DNA from: Streptomyces mobaraensis NBRC 13819 = DSM 40847
Lineage (GTDB): Bacteria > Actinomycetota > Actinomycetes > Streptomycetales > Streptomycetaceae
Reading direction: 5' to 3'
Assembly (NCBI RefSeq): GCF_017916255.1
Contig: NZ_CP072827.1
Coordinates: forward strand, 6,597,501 to 6,661,500
DNA: 64,000 nucleotides
How positions within the stretch are numbered: position 1 is the first letter of the stretch; each line of letters begins with the position of its first letter. Made by a program: the position numbers and the translations under genes. Positions 32,778-39,961 of this stretch are shown here, piece by piece. The notes beneath the pieces were generated by a model. The model had not been told where the DNA came from and searched no databases. It saw only the letters and a program-made list of their open reading frames with translations.

Positions 32778-34039
32778 GGCCGCGTCCTCCGTTCGCCCGA
32801 CACTCCGGAAGCCGGCGCCACGGACCGCCCGCGGACGCCGTCGAGGAAGGCGGCGGTCCGCTCGGGGGTGGCGATGCTGCGCCACATGGCCGGCGGATCG
32901 TCGAAGTTGGCGGCGAAGGCCGCGGCCACCGCCGGATCCGCGGCCGCCGCCCGGAACAGCTCCAGCAGCTGCGGGGTGGGCGGCCGGACGAACGCGGCGG
33001 TCCACTGCGCCACGCTCTCCGCGTACGGGCGCATCCGCTCCTCCGCGGCTCGGCAGAACGCCTCGTCGAACGGCGGCCCGGCGGCCACCGCCTCCGCGAA
33101 CTCCAGGGCGCAGTACGAGGCCAGGTTGGCGCCCTGCGCGGTGACGGGGTCGTTGACGCACCAGGCGTCCCCCAGCGCGAACGCCCAGGTGCCCTCGGCC
33201 AGCGCCCGCCACGCCCGGCGCACCACCGGCACCACCCCGCCCTGGACGAGGTCGCCCGGCCCGTTCAGCCGGAACTCCCGCTCGTCGATCCGCTCCCGCA
33301 GCCCGGGCACATGGCGGCGCAGCGCGCCGAGCACGGCGGCGTGGAAGCGGTCCGGGTCCCGGTCGTACGGGGTGCGGCAGACGGCTTCGAGCGGGCCGCC
33401 GGGGACGGCCTCCAGGCCGAGGACGTCGACCCGGCCGTCCGCGCACACGAACGGCATCCGCAGCACCTCGCCCACACCGGGCACGGCATGGAACTCGATG
33501 CTCCGGGGAACGTCCTCCGCGATGCCCCGGTACAGGCCCCCGCACAGCACCCGCTGCGGCGCGTCGAACGGGGAGCACCGGGGGTCCCGGGGGAACAGCT
33601 CGCCGGCCGCCCGGCCGCCCGCGACGACGACCAGGTCGTGGTCGTCGGCGAGGCCGCGGACGGTCCGCGCGGTCAGCTCGGTGACGACGTGCCGGCCGCC
33701 CCGCGCCACGTACTCCTCGACCAGCGCGGGCAGGTAGAGCCGGAAGTCGACCATGCTGTAGGCGGGGTGCGGGTCGGCGCGGAAGGACAGCGGCTCCGGG
33801 CCGTGGACGGTGACCGTCCGGGTCTCGGCCAGGGTGTCCGGCGCCGTCCAGAAGTCGACGCCCAGCAGGGCCTCGCGGCGGCGGGTGCTCCCCGAGCGCG
33901 CCACGAAGTTCAGCGCCCGGCCGCGCCGTACGTCCTCCGGCGACCGCGCCCCGAACAGCGTTGCCTCGACGCCCAGTTGACGCAGCCGCAGGGCGAGGTG
34001 GAGGCCGGCGACGCCGTCCCCGGCGATGGCGATCCTCAT
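32747..34039 (-). CDS. Styrene/indole monooxygenase (StyA)-like flavoprotein
   Basis: 430 residues. FAD-binding N-terminus MRIAIAGDGVAGLHLALRL. The whole protein follows StyA: ALNFVARSGSTRRREALLGV, MVDFRLYLPALVEEYVARGG, CSPFDAPQRVLCGGLYRGI, LNGPGDLVQGGVVPVVR, LGDAWCVNDPVTAQGANLAS and FAANFDDPPAMWRSIATPER. StyA-type enzymes epoxidise the vinyl group of styrene, or indole, with FADH2 from a reductase. Here it lies with an aromatic amino acid lyase that would make a cinnamoyl-type alkene, a fitting substrate class (inference). The start overlaps the ligase stop by 4 bp (ATGA). Confidence 0.88.
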   Translation of the reverse strand: MRIAIAGDGVAGLHLALRLRQLGVEATLFGARSPEDVRRGRALNFVARSGSTRRREALLGVDFWTAPDTLAETRTVTVHGPEPLSFRADPHPAYSMVDFRLYLPALVEEYVARGGRHVVTELTARTVRGLADDHDLVVVAGGRAAGELFPRDPRCSPFDAPQRVLCGGLYRGIAEDVPRSIEFHAVPGVGEVLRMPFVCADGRVDVLGLEAVPGGPLEAVCRTPYDRDPDRFHAAVLGALRRHVPGLRERIDEREFRLNGPGDLVQGGVVPVVRRAWRALAEGTWAFALGDAWCVNDPVTAQGANLASYCALEFAEAVAAGPPFDEAFCRAAEERMRPYAESVAQWTAAFVRPPTPQLLELFRAAAADPAVAAAFAANFDDPPAMWRSIATPERTAAFLDGVRGRSVAPASGVSGERRTRPWAGLPTRPL

Positions 34040-35160
34040 GGGCCCGCCACCCGTCGCACGGCCGGGCCCCGGAGCTTCCCGGTGGCGCCGCGGTCGATGC
34101 GGTCCACGATGGTGATCCGCCCGACGGTGACGCCGAGTTCGCGCAGCACCTCCGTGGTCCGCCGGGGGACCAGGCACGGCTCGCCGGGGGCGGCGACGAG
34201 CAGTTCGACGTGCTCGCCGCGGAGCGGGTCGGCGACGGGCACACAGGCCAGGTCGGCGCAGTCCAGGACGGCGCGCAGCCGCTCCTCCAGCACACCGAGG
34301 TCGATCCGGCGGCCGTTGACCTTGATCAGCCGGGAGCGGCGGCCCCGGAACCGGAAGGCGCGGTCGTCCAGCCGCCGGACGTGGTCGTCGGTGGTCCACC
34401 GGGGCAGCGGCCGGCCGTCCGGGCCCAGGGCGAGCCGGGGGCCCGCGACGGTGAGCCGGCCGGCGGGCCCGGGGGCGAAGCGGACGTCGTCCATCAGCGT
34501 CCAGGGCTCCGGCGCCCGCGCCCCCGGCGTCCGCAGCGACGGCCCGGTCCGCTGCCGGTGGGCGATGGCGCCGGTCTCCGTCGACCCGAACACCTCGACC
34601 AGCCGCACCCGTCCGGGGCCGGTCGCCGCCGCGAACTCCGCGGCCGTCGCCGGGAGCGTGGCGGTGCTGTGCAGGACGGTGACGTGCTCGCGCCGGCCCA
34701 GCACCGACGGGTCGCGGAGCAGGACGGGGAAGGCCCACGGGATGGCGACCACCAGCCACCGGCCCGCGTCGAGGGCGGGCGCCGGCAGCCCGTACCGGGG
34801 CCAGTAGCAGACCGGGACGCCGAGCGCGGCGGGCAGCAGCACGGTGGCGACCAGGCCGTACAGGTGCGTCGGGGGAGCGAAGGACAGCACCGCCCGGGGG
34901 CGGTCGGCGCGGACCAGCCCGGCCAGCAGGTGCGCCTCCGTCCACAGCTGCCACCTGCTGTGCCGCCAGCGGACGGCGGGGCCCGTGCTGCCGGAGGTGC
35001 ACACCTCGACGAGGTCCGGCACCACCTCCGCCACCAGCCTCGCCGCCGCCTCCGGCCCCAGCCCGTCCCAGCGGACGACCGACGGGCCCGGCGGCCGGTC
35101 CGGCGCGGCCAGCACCCCGCCGAGGAACTCGCGCGGCGACGGCTCCGGATACCCCTCCAT
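34036..35160 (-). CDS. Short AMP-dependent (ANL) acid ligase
   Basis: 374 residues, shorter than the usual 500+ of ANL ligases; the N-terminal part is reduced. Core motifs are present: EVCTSGSTGPAVRWRHS (P-loop), LVEVFGSTETGAIAHR (A5-like), WTTDDHVRRLD (A7), RSRLIKVNGRRIDLGVLEER (A8) and the catalytic Lys motif GATGKLRGPAV (A10). It starts at ATG 35160, one base into the KS stop (TGATG). It probably activates an aryl acid from the lyase and loads it on the ACP encoded two genes upstream (inference from context). Confidence 0.86.
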   Translation of the reverse strand: MEGYPEPSPREFLGGVLAAPDRPPGPSVVRWDGLGPEAAARLVAEVVPDLVEVCTSGSTGPAVRWRHSRWQLWTEAHLLAGLVRADRPRAVLSFAPPTHLYGLVATVLLPAALGVPVCYWPRYGLPAPALDAGRWLVVAIPWAFPVLLRDPSVLGRREHVTVLHSTATLPATAAEFAAATGPGRVRLVEVFGSTETGAIAHRQRTGPSLRTPGARAPEPWTLMDDVRFAPGPAGRLTVAGPRLALGPDGRPLPRWTTDDHVRRLDDRAFRFRGRRSRLIKVNGRRIDLGVLEERLRAVLDCADLACVPVADPLRGEHVELLVAAPGEPCLVPRRTTEVLRELGVTVGRITIVDRIDRGATGKLRGPAVRRVAGP

Positions 35161-37619
35161 CACCGCTCCCCACCGGCCGGGCCCACCACCGCGGCCGCGT
35201 AGGTGCCGCCCCACGCGGCGGCGGTCACCAGGGCGCGGCGCGGCCCGGCCGCCCGCTCGTCCGAGAGGAACGCGCGGGCGCCGGGCAGCGGATCGGGCGG
35301 CTCCGTCGCGTACGGCAGCCGGCCGCCGCCGCAGCCGTCGAGCGCGGCGACGAGGGACAGCAGCGGGCCGGCCGCCTGGCAGTGCCCGACCGCCCCCGCG
35401 AGGGCGGTCAGCCGGGTGCCGGCCGGCTTGAGACAGGAGGAGACGGCGGCGAGCTCGGCCTCGTCCAGGGCCGGTACGCCGTGGGCGCACCCGTAGACGT
35501 CCACGTCCTCCGTGCCCCGCGCGCGGGCCCGGTGCGGGCCGGGGCCGTGCAGGGCGAGGTCCAGCGCCCGGGACCAGGTCTCGGCGCACAGCGGCGCGCC
35601 GGACGCCCGTCCGGGACCCGAGGTCACCGCGTGCCCGAGCAGCGCGCCGAGCGCGTCCGCGCCCCGGGCCCGCGCGTGGCCGGCCGCCTCCAGCACCACG
35701 GCCGCCGCCGCCGGCGCGACCGGGCCCGGGGCCGGCGTCCGCGCGTACGGCCGGGACGGGCCGGGGCCGCGCAGCCCGTAGGCGCCGAACGCCCGCGCGA
35801 GCGTGCCGGTGACCTCGTCGGCCGCCACGACGACGACGGCGTCGGCCTGGCCCGCGCGGATCAGGTCGGCCGCGTGGCCCAGGGCGACCAGCCCCGAGGC
35901 GTCACCGGTGGAGACGGCCGAGAGCGGGCCGCCCAGGCCCAGTTCCAGGGTGGCGTAGCCGGCCGTCACGCTGGTGACGATGTTCGGCGCGTGCACGGCG
36001 CTGACGTACTCCGGTCCCTCCCGGCGGACGGTCTCGTTGAGCAGTTCCACGGTCCCGATCGGACCGGCGGCGGTCGCCACGACGACGCCGACCCGCGCGC
36101 CGTCCCGCAGCCCCGCCTCGTCCCAGGCCATGCGCGCGGCGGCCACCGTCAGCGCGCCCAGGGCGTCGACCCGCGACCGGTGGCCCGGGGCGAGGTGGCC
36201 GGCCAGGTCCTCCGGTACGAGGGGCGTGCCGCCCGGGGCGGGGCGGCGGAGGGCGGTGAGGAATGCGTGCCGCCCGAGCCCCAGCGGGGAGACGACCCCG
36301 GCGCCGGTGAACACGAGTTCCGTGCCGGGCGGTCGCGGGTTCTCGCCGCCGTCCCGGGACAGGACCAGCGAGCAGCAGGCGCCGCCGAACGCGATCGAGT
36401 TGGACAGGGCGACCCGGACGCCGGCCCGCCGGGCGGTGCGCGGGACGACGTCCCAGGCCGGTGTCGCGTCCGCGTTGGCGGTCGGAGGGAGGAGCCCGTC
36501 CCGCAGCGCCAGCGCGGTCAGCACCGCCTCGACGGCGCCGCAGGCCCCCAGCGTGTGCCCGACCTGCGGCTTGGAGCTGCTCATCGGCGGCGGGTGCGGT
36601 CCGGTGAACACCGCCCGCATGGCGCTGAGTTCGGCCGTGTCGTTGGCCGGCGTCCCGGTGCCGTGACCGTTGACGTAGCCGACCGCGTCCGGGCCCAGGC
36701 CCGCCCGGCCCAGCGCGCCGAGCATCGCGTTCCGCAGCCCGGCGCCGTCCGGCGGCGGCGCGGTGATGTGGTGGGCGTCGCTGGTCAGCCCGTAGCCGCG
36801 CAGCCAGGCGAGGACCGGCACCCCGCGCGCCCGGGCCGATCCCTCCGACTCCAGCACCAGGAACGCCACCGCCTCCCCGAGGCTCAGCCCGCCGCTGCGG
36901 GCGTAGGGCGCGCAGGGCGCGGAGTCGATCGACTTCCAGCTGGCGAACGTGGCGACGGTGGTGACGTTCAGCGCCTCGTACCCGCCCACCAGCATCACCG
37001 TGGCCCGCCCGGCGGCGACGGCGTCGTACGCGTACCCGACGGCGTTGGCGCCGGCGACACACCCGGTGGCGAAGACCGCCTTCGGCCCCCGGGCGCCCAC
37101 GGCCGCCCCGAGCTCGTCGGCCACGGTGTGCGCCGGGTGCGCGGCGGGGCCGGCGGCCGCCCGGTAGCGCTTCCAGAGCTCCTCGGAGCCGGCGTTGGTC
37201 CCGAGGGCGAGACCGATCTCGTACGGGTCGAGGGAGTCGGGGGCGAGCGCGGCGTGCCGCAGGGCGCCGAGGCCGGCCTGGCGGATGAGGAGGGCGGCGT
37301 CGGGGGGTCCGGCGGGGGCGGAAGGCTCGGTACGGCCTGTGGTCTCGGGGCTCTCGGCGCCCCCGGGCGGCGTGACGGCGCGGGCGCTCTCAGCGCTTGC
37401 CGCGCCCGGGGAGCCTGCCACCCCCTTGGCCCCCGGCCGCGACGACGCCGGGAGCCGGGCCGCCACCACGTCCGCCAGGTCCGAGCACCGCCCCAGAGCC
37501 GAGTCGCCGGCGCACACGGCCCGCCAGACCTCCTCCGTCCCGACGCCCAGCCCGGTGGCCAGGTACACCCCGGTGACGGCGACGCGCGGCGGCGCGGCGG
37601 GCCGTCGGTCGGGGCTCAC
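35160..37619 (-). CDS. Double beta-ketoacyl synthase: KS-alpha-like fused to CLF-like domain
   Basis: 819 residues from GTG 37619, overlapping the ACP stop by 4 bp (GTGA). Domain 1 (about 10-420) is a KAS II/KS-alpha-type ketosynthase with Cys187 in FATGCVAGANAVG, His in VNGHGTGTPANDTAE, Lys in SSKPQ and His in VGHTLGACG, plus an inserted Pro/Ser/Gly-rich loop at about residues 60-100. Domain 2 (about 425-815) has the same fold, but the Cys position is Asp573 (VSTGDASGLVALG) and the HGTGT motif is lost (VYGCAHGVPALDEAE); only the GH of AVGHCQAAG remains. That is the signature of a chain-length-factor-like partner. In type II PKS systems these are separate proteins, so the fusion is unusual. 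Confidence 0.9.
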   Translation of the reverse strand: MSPDRRPAAPPRVAVTGVYLATGLGVGTEEVWRAVCAGDSALGRCSDLADVVAARLPASSRPGAKGVAGSPGAASAESARAVTPPGGAESPETTGRTEPSAPAGPPDAALLIRQAGLGALRHAALAPDSLDPYEIGLALGTNAGSEELWKRYRAAAGPAAHPAHTVADELGAAVGARGPKAVFATGCVAGANAVGYAYDAVAAGRATVMLVGGYEALNVTTVATFASWKSIDSAPCAPYARSGGLSLGEAVAFLVLESEGSARARGVPVLAWLRGYGLTSDAHHITAPPPDGAGLRNAMLGALGRAGLGPDAVGYVNGHGTGTPANDTAELSAMRAVFTGPHPPPMSSSKPQVGHTLGACGAVEAVLTALALRDGLLPPTANADATPAWDVVPRTARRAGVRVALSNSIAFGGACCSLVLSRDGGENPRPPGTELVFTGAGVVSPLGLGRHAFLTALRRPAPGGTPLVPEDLAGHLAPGHRSRVDALGALTVAAARMAWDEAGLRDGARVGVVVATAAGPIGTVELLNETVRREGPEYVSAVHAPNIVTSVTAGYATLELGLGGPLSAVSTGDASGLVALGHAADLIRAGQADAVVVVAADEVTGTLARAFGAYGLRGPGPSRPYARTPAPGPVAPAAAAVVLEAAGHARARGADALGALLGHAVTSGPGRASGAPLCAETWSRALDLALHGPGPHRARARGTEDVDVYGCAHGVPALDEAELAAVSSCLKPAGTRLTALAGAVGHCQAAGPLLSLVAALDGCGGGRLPYATEPPDPLPGARAFLSDERAAGPRRALVTAAAWGGTYAAAVVGPAGGER

Positions 37620-37987
37620 GCGGCACCGCCCCCGGCCGCCCGCCGCGCCTCCGCCGGGGCGCGCGCGGCCGCGGGGTTCCCGGCGGGCCCGTCGGCGGGC
37701 TCCGTGACGAGGGCCACGATGGCGCGGATGGTCCGCAGCCGGTCCGGTTCGACGGGCCGGGGCGGGAGACCGAGGGCCCGCTCCACCCGTGTGAGGACTT
37801 CCAGTTGGGCCAGGCTGTCGTAGATCGCGTCCGGCAGTTCGTCCAGCGGGCGGTCGCGGGGCCACTCGGCCGCCGACGTGCCGAGGACCGCCCCGACGGT
37901 CGCGCGGACGACGGACTCGGCGGCGCGCGGTTCACTGACGCGCGGTGCGTCGGCGCGCGGGTCCGTGGCGTGCGGTTCACCGGACAT
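37616..37987 (-). CDS. Acyl carrier protein
   Basis: 123 residues; a single ACP-like domain in the middle (about 25-95) with the phosphopantetheine Ser58 in AIYDSLAQLEVLTRVERALG. The N-terminal 20 and C-terminal 30 residues are Ala/Pro/Arg-rich tails. ATG 37987 overlaps the lyase 3' end by 11 bp; the stop overlaps the double-KS start by 4 bp. It presumably carries the aryl-acyl chain between ligase, KS and tailoring enzymes. Confidence 0.88.
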   Translation of the reverse strand: MSGEPHATDPRADAPRVSEPRAAESVVRATVGAVLGTSAAEWPRDRPLDELPDAIYDSLAQLEVLTRVERALGLPPRPVEPDRLRTIRAIVALVTEPADGPAGNPAAARAPAEARRAAGGGAA

Positions 37988-39668
37988 GGGACCTCCCCTG
38001 CTGTGCGGGCAGCCCGTCGGCCGCCTCGGCGTCGGGTGCCGCGAGCGGCGCGGTGAGCCGCCCGGACCGGATCAGGCCGACGAGACCGGCCAGGTCGGTG
38101 TCGAGCCGCCGGTCCCGGTCGACGAACGGGACCACCGTCCGGACCAGGTCGCGGGCAGCCCGCGTGGCGGGGGCCATCCGGTCGCGGCCCCGCAGGTCCA
38201 CCGCCTGGCACAGCGCGGCCAGGGCGATCGCGGCGATGTTCTCGACCAGTTCGACGGTCCGCCGGGCGTCGCGGGCGGCGATGGAGGCCATGCTCACCTT
38301 GTCCTGGTTGTGGGACTCGGTCGAGCGGGAGAACGCCGTCGCCGGCGCGCTGTTCTTCAACGCCTCGGCGGCCAGGGAGGAGCAGGCGATCTGCGCGGCC
38401 TTGAAGCCGTGGTGGATGCCGGCGTCGGCGTCCGTGTCGTCCGTCGGGCGGACCAGGTTCGCGGTCAGGCCCTGGTTGCTCTTCTCGTCGACGACCAGCG
38501 CCACCTGCCGGTCCAGCAGGTCACCGAGGCTCGCCACGGCGAGCTTGAGGGCGTCCATCGCCTGCCCGACGTGGCCGCCGTAGAAGTTGCCACCGTGGTG
38601 GACCTCCCCGGCCACCGGGTCGAACAGGGGGTTGTCGTTGGTGGAGTTGATCTCGGTGTCGAGCCAGTCGGTGACCCAGTCCAGCGTGTCGTTGAGCACC
38701 CCGGTCACATGCGGCGCACAGCGCACGGAGTAGCGGTCCTGCAGCCCGGTGCGCAGCATCTGGTAACCGGCGCCGTCCAGCCGGGGGTTGGCGCCGACCC
38801 GCTCCTGATGCTCGACGGTCAGCTTGGAGCCCGCCAGCAGCCGGCGGATCCGCGCCGCGCTGGCCCGCTGCCCCGGATGCGGCTTCTGCGTGTGCAGGAA
38901 CGGTTCGAACGGGCCGCTGCTGGCCCGGACGGCCTCCGCCGTCAAGGCCGTGCACAGGTCCGCGACGACGGCCAGCTCGCGCGCCGCCCGGACGGCCGCG
39001 ACCGCGTAACCGCTCATGAACGACGTGCCGTTGATCAGCGCCAGCCCCTCCTTCGGCGCCAGCTCCACCGGCGTGAGACCGGCCCGGCGCAGCGCCGCGG
39101 CGGCGGACCGGGGCTCGCCCCGGTGCAGCACCCGGCCGTTGCCGGTCAGCATGTCGGCCAGGTACGCCAGCGGGACGAGGTCGCCGCTCGCGCCCACCGA
39201 ACCCCGCTCCGGGATCAGCGGCAGGATGTCCTCGCGCAGGCAGTCCGCCAGCAGCTCCACCAGCGCGACCCGCACCCCGGAGTAGCCGCGGGCCAGGCAG
39301 TTGGCCCGGATCAGCATGGTCGCCCGGGTCACGTCGGCCGGCGCCGGGTCGCCGCTCCCCGCCAAGTGGCCGGAGATGAGGTTGCGTTGCAGGGTGGCGG
39401 CCTTCGCCGGCCCGATGTGCCGCCCGCAGCTGTCGCCGAAGCCGGTGGTCACCCCGTACACGGGCTGCCCGGAGGCGACGAGCTTGTCCTTGACCCGCTG
39501 GGCGGCGGCCATCCGCGCCCCGGCGGCCGGGTCGAGCCGGATCTCCCGCCCCTCGGGGCGCCGCGCGAAGTCCGCGACGTCGTCGGAGCGCAGTGCGTCG
39601 GATCCCAATACCAGGGCCGCGCCGGTCGTTCCGGCCCGCGGCGGATTCTGTGTAGGTGTCAACGGCAT
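37977..39668 (-). CDS. MIO-type aromatic amino acid ammonia-lyase (or aminomutase)
   Basis: 563 residues. The MIO-forming Ala160-Ser161-Gly162 lies in GSVGASGDLVPLAYLADML; other family signatures are YGVTTGFGDSCG, EGLALINGTSFMSGYA, INSTNDNPLFDP and the late TESHNQDKVSM. Members are histidine, phenylalanine or tyrosine lyases, or aminomutases. The substrate-selectivity segment reads LQRNLISGHLAG, unlike the Ser-His of typical HAL or His-Leu of TAL, so the substrate cannot be assigned. In context (ligase, ACP, HpaB- and StyA-like enzymes) Phe or Tyr giving cinnamate or coumarate is most likely. First gene of the seven-gene operon. Confidence 0.9.
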   Translation of the reverse strand: MPLTPTQNPPRAGTTGAALVLGSDALRSDDVADFARRPEGREIRLDPAAGARMAAAQRVKDKLVASGQPVYGVTTGFGDSCGRHIGPAKAATLQRNLISGHLAGSGDPAPADVTRATMLIRANCLARGYSGVRVALVELLADCLREDILPLIPERGSVGASGDLVPLAYLADMLTGNGRVLHRGEPRSAAAALRRAGLTPVELAPKEGLALINGTSFMSGYAVAAVRAARELAVVADLCTALTAEAVRASSGPFEPFLHTQKPHPGQRASAARIRRLLAGSKLTVEHQERVGANPRLDGAGYQMLRTGLQDRYSVRCAPHVTGVLNDTLDWVTDWLDTEINSTNDNPLFDPVAGEVHHGGNFYGGHVGQAMDALKLAVASLGDLLDRQVALVVDEKSNQGLTANLVRPTDDTDADAGIHHGFKAAQIACSSLAAEALKNSAPATAFSRSTESHNQDKVSMASIAARDARRTVELVENIAAIALAALCQAVDLRGRDRMAPATRAARDLVRTVVPFVDRDRRLDTDLAGLVGLIRSGRLTAPLAAPDAEAADGLPAQQGRSHVR

Positions 39669-39961
39669 TACGGAGACCCCCTCGATCCTGGTTTCCCTCC
39701 GGATGGTAGGCGGATTTCACCGCCGCGGGTGAGGGGCCGGGAGGAAGGAGAACCCGAACGTGGCATCCGTAGGCCAATACGATGACGGATTCCCACCTGA
39801 ATTGCGGCGTCATTCGACCGGAATACCACGTCGCCCTGGGATAAATGACGCCGGAATTCATGGGATGAACCGCCGATCGCGCATCGGCCGACGCGGCTGC
39901 CGGCCACCGCGCGTACCGCCCCGCGGCCCGTATCGCCGAACGACGTGAAGGAGCACCGCAG
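39669..39961. promoter_or_regulatory. Divergent promoter region with long inverted repeat
   Basis: 293 bp between the lyase operon and the Tat-exported protein. GAATTGCGGCGTCATT (39799-39814) and AATGACGCCGGAATTC (39844-39859) are 16-bp inverted repeats with one mismatch, 29 bp apart. It is lower in GC than the flanks. A candidate operator or paired binding site controlling both directions; GAAGGAG at 39947 serves the plus-strand gene. Confidence 0.6.

Noticed and set aside
30513..33737. 1074-residue plus-strand frame across HpaB, SDR and StyA-like genes
   Set aside because: Spans three real minus-strand genes and is an artefact of high-GC codon bias.
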